NCBI GenBank assembly: GCA_017405785.1
Contig: JAFQZR010000018.1
Span: 96,748 to 160,747, forward strand
DNA length: 64,000 nucleotides
Direction of reading: 5' to 3'
Origin: Erysipelotrichaceae bacterium
GTDB taxonomy: Bacteria; Bacillota_I; Bacilli_A; Erysipelotrichales; Erysipelotrichaceae
Under the pieces are notes generated by a model that worked only from the letters and a program-made list of their open reading frames with translations, did no database searches and was not told the origin of the DNA. The stretch's first letter is position 1; every line of letters starts with the position of its first letter. The position numbers were made by a program, and so were the translations under genes. Below are positions 16,995 through 25,680 of the stretch, one piece after another.

Positions 16995-17759
16995 ATGAAA
17001 ACTGCGTTGATTACCGGTGCTTCTTCAGGCATTGGCAGGGAATTTGCCCGCCAGTATGCCGTCAGAGGTTACCGTCTTATTCTGAGTGCCAGAAGAAAAG
17101 ATGTTCTTGAAGAATTAAGCAGGGAACTGGATACGGAATGTGTCATCATGGCTGTTGATCTTTCGGATGAAGGTCAGTGTCTGAAGCTTCTTGAAGATCT
17201 CAGGGAAGAAAAGATTGATGTTCTGATCAATAATGCGGGCTTTGGCCTGGCAGGGGATTTCCTGCATAGTGACTTACAGAGAGAACTGTCAATGATCAGG
17301 GTCAATGATATTGCTTTACATATACTGTTGAAGGGGATCCTGCAGAAGATGAATGAAAAAGGGGAAGGGACCATTGTCAATGTCTGTTCTTCAGCCGGCT
17401 TAATACCGGGAGGTCCATATATGGCAACCTATTATGCCAGCAAGTCCTACGCGGTTTCCTTAACCAGAGCTGTTGTTCAGGAACTGAAGGAAGCCGGAAG
17501 TAATGTTTATGTCTGTGCCCTGTGTCCGGGACCTGTCGACACGGATTTCAACCGCAACGCCGGCGTTACGTTCTCTCTTAAAGGCATTACCCCTCAGCAG
17601 TGTGTAAGTGAATGTCTGAAGGAAATGGAAAAGAGAAAGACCATAATCGTTCCGTCAGCAACAATGAAACTGGCAATGCTGTTCAGCAGGCTGGTTCCTG
17701 CATCTGTTCTGGTGAAGATAACCGGACATCAGCAGAAAAAGAAAACCGGTCAGTCATAG
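16995..17759 (+). CDS. Short-chain dehydrogenase/reductase (classical SDR)
   Basis: A 254-residue cytoplasmic oxidoreductase. The cofactor motif TGASSGIG is at residues 7-14, NNAG in the middle of the Rossmann fold, the catalytic Ser in CSSAG, and the catalytic pair YYASKSYAVSL (YxxxK). The C-terminal part is Lys-rich. Family members of this DltE/YqjQ-like length reduce a wide range of substrates and none can be named here. The start is set by the -10 box at 16967 and an AGAGG site. It diverges from the NAD operon. Confidence 0.9.
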   Translation: MKTALITGASSGIGREFARQYAVRGYRLILSARRKDVLEELSRELDTECVIMAVDLSDEGQCLKLLEDLREEKIDVLINNAGFGLAGDFLHSDLQRELSMIRVNDIALHILLKGILQKMNEKGEGTIVNVCSSAGLIPGGPYMATYYASKSYAVSLTRAVVQELKEAGSNVYVCALCPGPVDTDFNRNAGVTFSLKGITPQQCVSECLKEMEKRKTIIVPSATMKLAMLFSRLVPASVLVKITGHQQKKKTGQS

Positions 17760-17798
17760 GTATTGAGAAAAACTTAACAAAAAGTTTTCGTTGATTTT

Positions 17799-17975
17799 AT
17801 GAAAACAACCGTCCGTGCCACTGTCGGCAACTATATCCTGACCAGTGTCATGTTCGGTGGTGTTGTCTATAGCCTGGGTGACAAAAAGAAAGTCAACTTC
17901 AAGGGTGATGAAGCCATCCTGTTCTCCAGAAGCACAGGTAAGATCATCGGTCTGGGAAAGCTGAGAATCAGATAG
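17799..17975 (+). CDS. Small basic hypothetical protein (58 aa)
   Basis: A 58-residue frame beginning MKTTVRATVGNYILTSVMF and ending LGKLRIR, with a Lys/Arg-rich C-terminal half. Codon use resembles the neighbours and it ends directly before a strong terminator, which supports it being a gene. No Shine-Dalgarno sequence is visible before the ATG; an AT-rich inverted repeat (AAAACTT / AAGTTTT, about 17767-17788) lies upstream and might be a weak terminator of the SDR gene. No family recognised. Confidence 0.55.
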   Translation: MKTTVRATVGNYILTSVMFGGVVYSLGDKKKVNFKGDEAILFSRSTGKIIGLGKLRIR

Positions 17976-17993
17976 TAAATCAATTACGAGACA

Positions 17994-18021
17994 AAGTCCG
18001 GTGCGTGCACCGGGCTTTTTT
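17994..18021 (+). terminator. Rho-independent terminator
   Basis: AAGTCCGGTGC pairs with GCACCGGGCTT (one G:T pair) and is followed by a six-T run. It lies 19 bases after the stop of the 58-residue frame. Confidence 0.85.
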
Positions 18022-18094
18022 CGTGGTATCCAAGAAAACGGACAGCGGATAATTCATGACAGGATATACTGTCTTCGAAAAGGAGGCAGTTAAC

Positions 18095-18517
18095 ATGCTG
18101 GTACAGACAGTAAACATAAATGAAAAAGAGAAAATGCTTGATGAACTGGAAGACAGAGGCTTTACCTATCAGAAGTGCTATTACAATTCAGCCTTTGATA
18201 CCGACCGTAAAAAGTGCATTGAGACCGATAAGCCGTTGAACATTGATCTGACATTAAGAACCATCAGTGTCTTCCGTTCTCTGCATTACCGGTGGTATGA
18301 CATCTGCTCACCTGATAAGCTTTACGGGGTCTTACAGGGATGCTACATGCCGAAAAAACAGTATGAAAAAGGATTTGTCACAGTATCGGGAAACAAGACC
18401 AGAGAGGCAGACATCATCAGAAGAGACAGAGAATATTCCATTGTCAGATTCGCCGGGTCAAACGGGGCCATCAGGGTCAGAAACGACCGTGTGTTCTATT
18501 CCGTAGATGAAGGTTAA
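18095..18517 (+). CDS. Hypothetical protein (140 aa)
   Basis: A 140-residue soluble protein with many charged and Tyr residues (KMLDELEDRGFTYQKCYY, FRSLHYRWYDICSPDKLYG) and no recognised motif, signal or membrane segment. AAAAGGAGG at 18078-18086 is 8 bases before ATG 18095. The longer frame from 18056 is rejected because a TATACT box (18065-18070) and this ribosome site lie inside it. It precedes sbcD by 63 bases on the same strand but a link to DNA repair is not shown. Confidence 0.75.
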   Translation: MLVQTVNINEKEKMLDELEDRGFTYQKCYYNSAFDTDRKKCIETDKPLNIDLTLRTISVFRSLHYRWYDICSPDKLYGVLQGCYMPKKQYEKGFVTVSGNKTREADIIRRDREYSIVRFAGSNGAIRVRNDRVFYSVDEG

Positions 18518-18580
18518 AAGGGAAAGAAACAGTCAAATATGATATAGTGTAAATGACAGTCAGAAAAAGGAGATGATCAT

Positions 18581-19708
18581 ATGAAAGTGCTGCATACCAG
18601 CGACCTTCACATCGGCAGATCACTGCTGGAAGAATCGCTGCTGCTGGATCAGGAATACATACTAAAGCAGATAATAAGAGTCATAAAGGATGAAGCCGTG
18701 GATGTGGTGATGATATCAGGTGATATCTATGACAAATCCATTCCGGCCGCTGATGCCGTCAGACTCTTCAATGATTTTCTGGTTGCTCTGTCACAGTGTG
18801 ACTGTGAGGTACTGATCATCAGAGGAAATCATGATTCTGCTGACCGTCTGAACTTCGGATCAGACCTTTTTGACCGTCTCAACATCCATATCGTTACCGA
18901 GTATAAGGGCAGAATTACCAGATTCAGCAAGGGAAACGCAGAGTTTTACATGCTGCCGTTCATCAAGCCATTTAACTTGAAAGATTATCTGACTGAAGAA
19001 GAATACGCATCTATAAACAGTTCCAATGACATGGTGAAAGCTGTATTACGGAGAGAACATATTGATAAGAACAGGGTAAATATTCTGATGATGCACCGGT
19101 TTGTCTGTAAAGGAGACAAATATCCTGAAACATCCGAAAGTGAAAGCATGCTGAATGTCGGAACCCTTGATCCTGTTGATGCAGGTTTACTGGACGCTTT
19201 TGATTATGTGGCCTTAGGTCACATTCACAAACCTCAGACAATCGGCAGGGATACTTTAAGATACTCAGGTACTCCGATGAAGTATTCCTTCAGTGAGGTC
19301 AATAATCATAATGGAGTAGTTATCTATGATACTGATACTAAGAAGACTGAGATCATACCTCTTCATCCGTTAAGGGAGATGAGAGTGATCAGGGACACTT
19401 ATTCAAATATCATGAGCATGGACAACAGTAAAGATCTGCTGCGCATTGAACTGCAGGATGAACCGGATGTCAGTACGCCGCTGGATGAACTGAAGAAGAA
19501 GTTCCCGAACCTGCTGTCACTGGTTCCGCTGACACGCCGGTACCAATCCAGAGGCATGTTTGCGGGCAGGACGGAAATAACTGCCCGGGATTCACCGGAA
19601 ACTCTGTTTGCGGAATTTTTCCAGCTGCAGACCGGACGAGAAATGAACGACAGGGAACAGGCATTCCTTAAGGGCATATTGGATAATATGCGGGAGGAAC
19701 TGTCATGA
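18581..19708 (+). CDS. sbcD: Exonuclease subunit SbcD (Mre11-like)
   Basis: A 375-residue metallophosphoesterase nuclease, partner of SbcC, which opens DNA hairpins and processes double-strand ends. The metal-binding motifs are HTSDLHIG (residues 5-12), ISGDIYDK, RGNHDSADRL, the MMHRFV His and the ALGHIHKPQ block. A strong AAAAAGGAG site precedes the ATG. The stop overlaps the sbcC start by 4 bases (ATGA), showing tight coupling. Confidence 0.95.
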   Translation: MKVLHTSDLHIGRSLLEESLLLDQEYILKQIIRVIKDEAVDVVMISGDIYDKSIPAADAVRLFNDFLVALSQCDCEVLIIRGNHDSADRLNFGSDLFDRLNIHIVTEYKGRITRFSKGNAEFYMLPFIKPFNLKDYLTEEEYASINSSNDMVKAVLRREHIDKNRVNILMMHRFVCKGDKYPETSESESMLNVGTLDPVDAGLLDAFDYVALGHIHKPQTIGRDTLRYSGTPMKYSFSEVNNHNGVVIYDTDTKKTEIIPLHPLREMRVIRDTYSNIMSMDNSKDLLRIELQDEPDVSTPLDELKKKFPNLLSLVPLTRRYQSRGMFAGRTEITARDSPETLFAEFFQLQTGREMNDREQAFLKGILDNMREELS

Positions 19709-22263
19709 GATTAAGAAAACTGATGATGAAGGCCTTCGGGCCGTTCAAAAATGAAGTTGTTATCGACTTCCATAAGGAAAACATTGAATCAGGTTTACTG
19801 CTGATAACCGGTGAAACCGGTGCCGGTAAAACTTCGATCTTTGATGCGGTCTGCTATGCCTTATACGGCAGAGCCTCCGGCAATACCAGAGAGAAGAACT
19901 CATTAAGGAGCGATTTTGTCTCTGATGATGTTGATACTGTAGTCACTCTGGGTTTTGAGCATAACGGACATGATTATGAAATAACCCGTTCCATCAGAAT
20001 GACAAAAAGAGCTAAGGAACAGAAACAGCTGGAAAGTGTTTCCTTTGAGATCAACGGCCGCAAACTTACCGGTAAAACGGAAGTTGATAACGCCGTTAAG
20101 GAATTACTGTCGCTGGATTACAGCCAGTTTGCTCAGGTAGCCATGCTGGCTCAGGGTGAATTCTCCCGTTTCCTGCTGGCATCACCGGATGATAAGAAAA
20201 TAATCTTCCGCAAGATATTTAACAGCGATGTCTATAACAACATCATGCGCAGGCTGAAAGATGAAGCCAGAGTGCTGAACGGTATGCGCGAATCAGCTAA
20301 GAGCGTTCTGGAAGCAGCCAAGAACAAGCTGGAAGACATCGATACCACAGATAAGACCGATGCTCAGTTAATCGAAGTCATTGAGAAAAAGATTGCTGAG
20401 GATGGCAAGACAGTAAATGAGAACCTGAAAAAACGTGATGAACTGGGGGAAAAGAAGGATAAGCTTACCGTTGAACATGACCGTCAAAGTACTGTTAATC
20501 AGCGTATAACTGAACTGAAAGACACGGAAAAGAATCTCAATAAGTTACGGGAAGATAATAAGAATATCGAAGAAGACCGCAGACAGCTGGAATATAACCG
20601 CACTGCCGGAATGGATATTACGGCTGCTCTGAAGGCTGTTTCCGACCTCAACACAAGCATAACTGACAGTATGAACAGATTGTCAGATGCTGAGAAAAAA
20701 CTGCAGGAAACCAACGAAAAACTGCAGCAGAAGCAGCAGGAATTTCAGGGGATCGAAACCTACAGTGAAGACCATAAAAAGCTTTTTGAAGTCAAGGGAA
20801 ACCTTGAAAACAGACTGAAAACACTTAATGACTACAATCAGTTAAGCAAGGAAATAGATGAGGATAAAAAGCTTCTCAATGAGCAGATATCCGTTTATGA
20901 AAAGGAACACTCCGTTCTTCTGAGCATGGAAAAGAAGTTCTATCTGGGTCAGGCCTGTATGCTGGCAGATCAGCTGAAAGAAGGAGAACCTTGTCCGGTA
21001 TGCGGTTCTGTTCATCATCCAGCCCCGGCCAGCGGTTCTGAAGAAAATGTTACTCAGCAGCAGCTGGATAAACAGCGCAGTAAGACAAATGAGGCTGAAA
21101 AGGGTAAGACCAGATATGAAACCAGGATAACTGAGAAGCTTGAGCAGCAGAAGAAACTGGGAATTAACCCAGATACGGATATAGATGCTGAAATAAGTCA
21201 GACCAAACAGGCTGTTTCTGCCATGCAGAAAACAATTAAGGAGTTGGAAGATAACTATAATAAACTGACAAAACTGAAAGGTGATCTGGAAAAGGATATT
21301 GCCGGCTGCAATGCAACTATAAAGAATCTGAACGAAAGCATAATCAAACAAAATCAGACTAAGGAAGAACGGCTGAAACGGCTGGAAGAACTGTATGTCA
21401 GATATGGAACAACCAGGGAAGAATATGAAAAGCGTCTGATTGACCGAGAAACTCTCAGAAAGCTGGAGAACAGGATTGCTCAGTACGATAAGACTTCACG
21501 GAAACTGAATGCCCAGAAGGAAACTCTAAGTAAACTGGTTGAAGGGAAGAGCTATGTTGATCTGACGGAGATGAAGAATCAGCTTGATGAAATATCCAAG
21601 CAGTGGGAACAGGCAGACAAACTGTACTCACGGACTTCCAGTAAGTTAAATACTCTGAAGGGATCACTGAAAGATATAACGGAATACTCCCGTGAATATC
21701 AACGAATTGACAGTCAGTATGTCGTGGCTCAGGAATTAAGTTCCATCGCTAACGGCAGTCATGCCGGAACCCAGAGAATAGACTTTGAAAACTACGTGCT
21801 GTCCTATTATCTTAACAGTGTTCTCAATCAGGCCAATATCCGACTGATGCGTATGACCGACAACCGCTACAGTCTGGCCAGAAAAGAAAGCGCGGATAAA
21901 ATCTCCGAGTCACTGGGCTTGCGGTTTACCGTTTATGACGGTGTTACCAATAAGGAAAGGGATGTAGGTTCCTTATCAGGAGGCGAAAAATTCAAGGCAG
22001 CTTTGGCCTTAGCCTTAGGTTTAAGCGATGTCATCAGCATGTATGCCGGCGGCATCAAGCTGGACTGTCTGTTTGTTGACGAGGGATTCGGTTCTCTGGA
22101 TTCCAACTCTCTGGATCAGGCTCTGAATACTCTGAGTGAACTGTCAGACGGTGATAAGCTGGTGGCCATCATATCGCATGTGCCGGAACTGGAAAACCGC
22201 ATAGACCGACAGATAGTTGTCAACAGGACCAATAACGGCAGCTATATACAGATAAAAGCATAA
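19705..22263 (+). CDS. sbcC: Exonuclease subunit SbcC (Rad50-like ATPase), short form
   Basis: An 852-residue SMC-like ATPase. Walker A GETGAGKT is at residues 36-43, followed by coiled coil, the zinc-hook CPVC at 430-433, a second coiled coil, the ABC signature SLSGGEKFKAALALALG and Walker B LFVDEGFGSLD. The protein is shorter than the ~1050-1130 residues common in other bacteria, mainly through shorter coiled-coil arms. It works with SbcD to resect and cut DNA ends and cruciforms. It shares the SbcD operon and ends at a strong bidirectional terminator. Confidence 0.95.
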   Translation: MRLRKLMMKAFGPFKNEVVIDFHKENIESGLLLITGETGAGKTSIFDAVCYALYGRASGNTREKNSLRSDFVSDDVDTVVTLGFEHNGHDYEITRSIRMTKRAKEQKQLESVSFEINGRKLTGKTEVDNAVKELLSLDYSQFAQVAMLAQGEFSRFLLASPDDKKIIFRKIFNSDVYNNIMRRLKDEARVLNGMRESAKSVLEAAKNKLEDIDTTDKTDAQLIEVIEKKIAEDGKTVNENLKKRDELGEKKDKLTVEHDRQSTVNQRITELKDTEKNLNKLREDNKNIEEDRRQLEYNRTAGMDITAALKAVSDLNTSITDSMNRLSDAEKKLQETNEKLQQKQQEFQGIETYSEDHKKLFEVKGNLENRLKTLNDYNQLSKEIDEDKKLLNEQISVYEKEHSVLLSMEKKFYLGQACMLADQLKEGEPCPVCGSVHHPAPASGSEENVTQQQLDKQRSKTNEAEKGKTRYETRITEKLEQQKKLGINPDTDIDAEISQTKQAVSAMQKTIKELEDNYNKLTKLKGDLEKDIAGCNATIKNLNESIIKQNQTKEERLKRLEELYVRYGTTREEYEKRLIDRETLRKLENRIAQYDKTSRKLNAQKETLSKLVEGKSYVDLTEMKNQLDEISKQWEQADKLYSRTSSKLNTLKGSLKDITEYSREYQRIDSQYVVAQELSSIANGSHAGTQRIDFENYVLSYYLNSVLNQANIRLMRMTDNRYSLARKESADKISESLGLRFTVYDGVTNKERDVGSLSGGEKFKAALALALGLSDVISMYAGGIKLDCLFVDEGFGSLDSNSLDQALNTLSELSDGDKLVAIISHVPELENRIDRQIVVNRTNNGSYIQIKA

Positions 22264-22264
22264 T

Positions 22265-22289
22265 AAAAGGACACTCGCGTGTCCTTTTT
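22265..22289. terminator. Bidirectional terminator between sbcC and trkH
   Basis: AAAAGGACAC (22265-22274) pairs with GTGTCCTTTT (22279-22288) around TCGC. T-runs are present on both strands, fitting the convergent genes. Confidence 0.9.
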
Positions 22290-22297
22290 ACTGTGCT

Positions 22298-23764
22298 CTA
22301 AATGTTTTCTTTCTTGATGACATCCTTGGCTATTCTTAAGATTGACTGGAAGACTACCATGATTTCCAGTCTGCCCAAAAACATGCCCACAGTTGCAGTC
22401 CACAGTATTACGGCCGGGGCGTTGTAATTGGTGATGCCCACAGACAGTCCGACTGTAGAGATGGCAGACACGAATTCGAACATTGAATCCTGCAGGTTAT
22501 TGCCGTAAAGAGTGAATATCAGTGAACCCGCAAGGAACAGAAGCAGATAGAACAGAATGTAGCTGCTCATGGCTGATACTTCCGATTCAGTCAGTTCGCT
22601 CTTCTTTCCGGCTCTGGTAATGAAGTCGGTAGTTACGGTTTTGTAGTTTCTGACTGTGTTCTTGATCTGCTGGAGAATTCCCTTAAGAACAACGATGACA
22701 CGGTACTGCTTGATACCGCCGCCGGTTGATTCCAGGTCACCGCCGACTAACATCATTAAGATCATTATGGTCACAAATCCGCTTGGTAAGCCTACCAGGG
22801 TAGGAACGGAAACGAATCCGGTAGTGGTTATGCATGTAACAAACTGGAAAACAGAGACCCTTAATATCTGACCCAGACCGCTGGCATATCCGGTGGTGTA
22901 CACGTTAATGCACATCAGAGTGATGAACACAACAGCCAGGAAGATGAAGAATCTGGTTTCGCAGTGATCGAAGATCTTGGAGAATTTCTTCTTGATCAGA
23001 GCCAGATGCAGTATGAAACTTGTCTGACCCAGCATCATCAGAACGATGGTGACGATCTCAATCGGCAGGGAATGATAGCCGTAGATGCTGTCATTGAGAA
23101 CCGAGAATCCTCCGGTTGATACGGCTGCGATAGCCGTGTTAACGGCATCAAATACCGGCATGCCGAAGATGATGTAGCCTAACGCACCTAAGGCGATGTA
23201 GCTGCTGTAGATTGAAAGGATCAGACGGGCTGACTTGGCCAGGTTAGGCATCAGTCTGTCAGTATGGCCTTCGGCATTGTACAGGTTAAGCCCGTACTTG
23301 TCAGAGAAAGCGGAAGTGATGATCAGCACCAGTCCGACACCGCCGATAAACAGGGTCAGGCTTCTGAACATCAGGAATATATGAGGCGTGTTTTCCACAT
23401 CGACTACGGAAAGTCCGGTTGTGGAGAATCCGCTGGTCATTTCAAAGGAAGCCTGGGTGAAATTATAGTCACCCTTTAACATCCACGGGAATGTGGAAAC
23501 AAAGATAGCTGACAGCCAGATCAGAACGATCAGTACGGCATCGTAGTTCTTTTCCAGCTTGACTATTTCCGTATCTCTTAACAGATATTTCATCATCATG
23601 CCTATGGCCATGGCTGTGATTCCCGGAATCAGGAAACAGTATGCATAGCTGATTTCCTCAGGATAAAACGGCAGCACGGCTAAAGGCATGATCTGGATGA
23701 TGCCGATCATGATGATGAAGATGCTCAGATAGTACGCAATGAGTCGGTAAAAAGTCTTTCTCAT
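22298..23764 (-). CDS. trkH: Trk/Ktr-type potassium uptake protein, membrane subunit
   Basis: A 488-residue polytopic membrane protein of the TrkH/TrkG/KtrB superfamily that imports K+. Four pore repeats are seen, each with its filter glycine: TSGFSTTGLSV, AAVSTGGFSVL, TCITTTGFVSV and SAISTVGLSVG. About ten to twelve hydrophobic segments are present. The start shares bases with the stop of the upstream trkA-type gene (TAATG). An AGAGGAAG ribosome site is present. The nucleotide-binding subunits that gate it are encoded immediately upstream. Confidence 0.95.
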   Translation of the reverse strand: MRKTFYRLIAYYLSIFIIMIGIIQIMPLAVLPFYPEEISYAYCFLIPGITAMAIGMMMKYLLRDTEIVKLEKNYDAVLIVLIWLSAIFVSTFPWMLKGDYNFTQASFEMTSGFSTTGLSVVDVENTPHIFLMFRSLTLFIGGVGLVLIITSAFSDKYGLNLYNAEGHTDRLMPNLAKSARLILSIYSSYIALGALGYIIFGMPVFDAVNTAIAAVSTGGFSVLNDSIYGYHSLPIEIVTIVLMMLGQTSFILHLALIKKKFSKIFDHCETRFFIFLAVVFITLMCINVYTTGYASGLGQILRVSVFQFVTCITTTGFVSVPTLVGLPSGFVTIMILMMLVGGDLESTGGGIKQYRVIVVLKGILQQIKNTVRNYKTVTTDFITRAGKKSELTESEVSAMSSYILFYLLLFLAGSLIFTLYGNNLQDSMFEFVSAISTVGLSVGITNYNAPAVILWTATVGMFLGRLEIMVVFQSILRIAKDVIKKENI

Positions 23765-24426
23765 TATTTCTTCCTCTGTAAGATCTTCATGACTTTGTTT
23801 CTGTTGGCCTGAGTCGTTACTACCAGTACCTTATCGCCGTTAAGCAGAACGGTATTACCGTTAGGGATGATGCCTTTCCGGTTACGTACTATGGAACTGA
23901 CGGAACCGATGTCGGAAATGTTGATTTCCTTTAAGCTGCGGTCACATACATAGAGGTCGGAAGTGATCCTGATTTCAAGCAGATTGATCTCATCGTTATC
24001 CAGTGACAGTGACTGTATCAGATTTTCAACTGACGCGGTGTCTCTGATCTGTTCGCCCAGCATGTAGGTTGAGGACATGACGATGTCAATGCCCATGGAT
24101 CTGAAGGCATCGACGTTTTTCGGGTTGATGGCTGTAGCGATGCATCTTTTGGCGCCTAAGAACTTCTTGGCCAGCTTGCAGGCGACGTAGTTGTTGATGT
24201 CGTTTTCGGACAGGGCAATAAACAGGTCGGCATTCTCTGCTCCGGCCATTCTGAGATCGCTCTCTCTGGTAGGGATTCCGCGCATTACCGGAATATGATT
24301 ACTGGCGGAAAGATAGCGGCAGATATCTTCATCAGGATTGATGACGATCAGGTCGTTTTTCTTTGTGTTATACATGCTGATGATGTAATCAGCTTCATGT
24401 CTGCCGTCGGCTATGACGATCTTCAT
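23764..24426 (-). CDS. trkA: TrkA-family K+ channel regulatory subunit (RCK_N + RCK_C)
   Basis: A 220-residue cytoplasmic regulator. The N-terminal RCK domain has a Rossmann fold, but the first glycine loop (IVIADGRHEADYI) is unlike the usual GxGxxG, while the rest (LRMAGAENADLFIALSENDINN) is typical. Residues about 140-218 form the TrkA_C ligand domain (LLEIRI...NTVLLNGDKVLVVT). It is about half an E. coli TrkA. AAGGAGGTAA precedes the ATG; both ends use TAATG overlaps with neighbours, so three subunits are made in fixed order. Confidence 0.93.
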   Translation of the reverse strand: MKIVIADGRHEADYIISMYNTKKNDLIVINPDEDICRYLSASNHIPVMRGIPTRESDLRMAGAENADLFIALSENDINNYVACKLAKKFLGAKRCIATAINPKNVDAFRSMGIDIVMSSTYMLGEQIRDTASVENLIQSLSLDNDEINLLEIRITSDLYVCDRSLKEINISDIGSVSSIVRNRKGIIPNGNTVLLNGDKVLVVTTQANRNKVMKILQRKK

Positions 24427-24833
24427 TACTGATTACCTCCTTCCATCTCTTTCTGGAAGCTGTCCAGAGACAGATCAAAAGGACATATGCATCTGACAAT
24501 AGGATCTACCAGCTTAACCTTGCGGGAGTCCTTCAGTCTGATGTAGACGTGTTCTCTGTGAAACAGATTGACGCAGACGTCAGCTAAAAAAATGTTGATG
24601 TTGTCATCATCTGTTGTAATGACGACTTTTTCAGCCTGGTCGACACCGTTCTGTATCAGGAAGGAAACATCTGTGGCATCTCCGACTTCCACGAAACCTG
24701 AGAAGTCAGTCAGTCGGGCTATTTTCTCCTTATCCTTGTCGATAACAAGGATATCATCCTTTTTTCCAAGAGCATGGGCCAGTGAATTTCCTATTCTGCC
24801 GGCACCGATGATGATAGTATTTACTTCGTTCAT
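24426..24833 (-). CDS. TrkA N-terminal (NAD-binding) domain protein
   Basis: A 135-residue cytoplasmic protein with just one RCK_N domain: IIIGAGRIGNSLAHAL at the N-terminus (GxGxxG), an acidic IDKD after strand 2, and VVITTDDDNINIFLADV. The TrkA_C domain is absent. It probably assembles with the 220-residue subunit to form the gating ring of TrkH, in effect a TrkA split into unequal parts. ATG 24833 with AGGTG 6 bases before is preferred over GTG 24842, which overlaps that site. It is first in the trk operon. Confidence 0.85.
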   Translation of the reverse strand: MNEVNTIIIGAGRIGNSLAHALGKKDDILVIDKDKEKIARLTDFSGFVEVGDATDVSFLIQNGVDQAEKVVITTDDDNINIFLADVCVNLFHREHVYIRLKDSRKVKLVDPIVRCICPFDLSLDSFQKEMEGGNQ

Positions 24834-24945
24834 AACTTTCACCTTTTATCCAGTAAGAAGACCGTAAAATCTCCTTACTCTTAATATATTAAATATTTAA
24901 GGGACTATAATCAATCAAAATCGCTTCCGGTAATATCCGGGCACT

Positions 24946-24967
24946 GAAAAACCAGCTTTTCAGCTGG
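24946..24967 (-). terminator. Terminator of the YgjV-like gene
   Basis: On the minus strand CCAGCT-gaaa-AGCTGG is followed by TTTTTCAG. It begins immediately after the stop codon at 24969-24971. Confidence 0.85.
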
Positions 24968-24968
24968 C

Positions 24969-25574
24969 TTAGATTTTCAGTTCGTAACCTTTCTCGGTCT
25001 TTTTGAAACCCAGTTTATCGAGGTATTCGGTATGGTGTTCATCCGGACCGTGATAGGTCAGAGTAGTGATGCCTTCATTAGGAAGTCTGGATATCATGAA
25101 GCTGCCGATGCTGAAGTCGCGGTACTGCGGAACTGAATAGTCCAGGATCAGGTCCATGACTCCGTCTTTTTCCTTGCCGATGGTAATGCCTACCGGCTTG
25201 CCGTCACAGTTGATGATATAGAAGCGGTTGGCGTTATCCAGATCCAGATCTATTCCCGGAAAGCACTGCTTGATATCGGAGTAGCTGTGGTTCAGCAGGA
25301 AGTTGAGATACTTGTCATCCTTGTTTACTCTTATGAGGTCATATTCCTTACTGCTGCTTCTCATCTTCCACAGAAAGCGAAGATTGATCAGTACCAGAAA
25401 GAAGTTCATTACTGCGGTAGGGTATGATTTGATGATGATGGCATAGATCATGAAGATGACACTGCCGATGGTATTGATGACTCTCAGCTTGAAGACAGAA
25501 GTCATCAGGAATGAAACCAGAACCAGAAATGATCCGAGGTATCCGAAGAGTTCTATTAAGAGTTCTTTGTTCAT
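24969..25574 (-). CDS. YgjV-like membrane protein with cytoplasmic C-terminal domain
   Basis: A 201-residue protein. The first ~80 residues contain three hydrophobic segments typical of YgjV-like inner-membrane proteins (ELFGYLGSFLVLVSFLM, VINTIGSVIFMIYAIII, NFFLVLINLRFLWKM). Residues ~95-200 are soluble and resemble an acetyltransferase-like or uncharacterised fold (YDLIRVNKDDKYLNFLL, LGFKKTEKGYEL). AAGGAGG lies 9 bases before ATG 25574, rejecting the longer frame from 25616. The function is unknown. Confidence 0.8.
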   Translation of the reverse strand: MNKELLIELFGYLGSFLVLVSFLMTSVFKLRVINTIGSVIFMIYAIIIKSYPTAVMNFFLVLINLRFLWKMRSSSKEYDLIRVNKDDKYLNFLLNHSYSDIKQCFPGIDLDLDNANRFYIINCDGKPVGITIGKEKDGVMDLILDYSVPQYRDFSIGSFMISRLPNEGITTLTYHGPDEHHTEYLDKLGFKKTEKGYELKI

Positions 25575-25680
25575 ACGTGTAAAACCTCCTTGGGGCCACG
25601 ATACAATGTATATCACTTTTGTTATATAATCAAGTCCAATTTAATGATATCATTATTGTATGTGATAAGGGAGAGATGAT

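Noticed and set aside
20842..21351. 169-residue minus-strand frame inside sbcC
   Set aside because: It is antisense to the coiled coil of SbcC; the Leu/Phe-rich composition is the complement of Lys/Glu codons, and no start signals are present.
23764..24842. A single trkA gene broken by a frameshift
   Set aside because: Both reading frames have strong ribosome sites and classic TAATG junctions, and the shorter one has no trace of a C-domain. Two genes are more likely.
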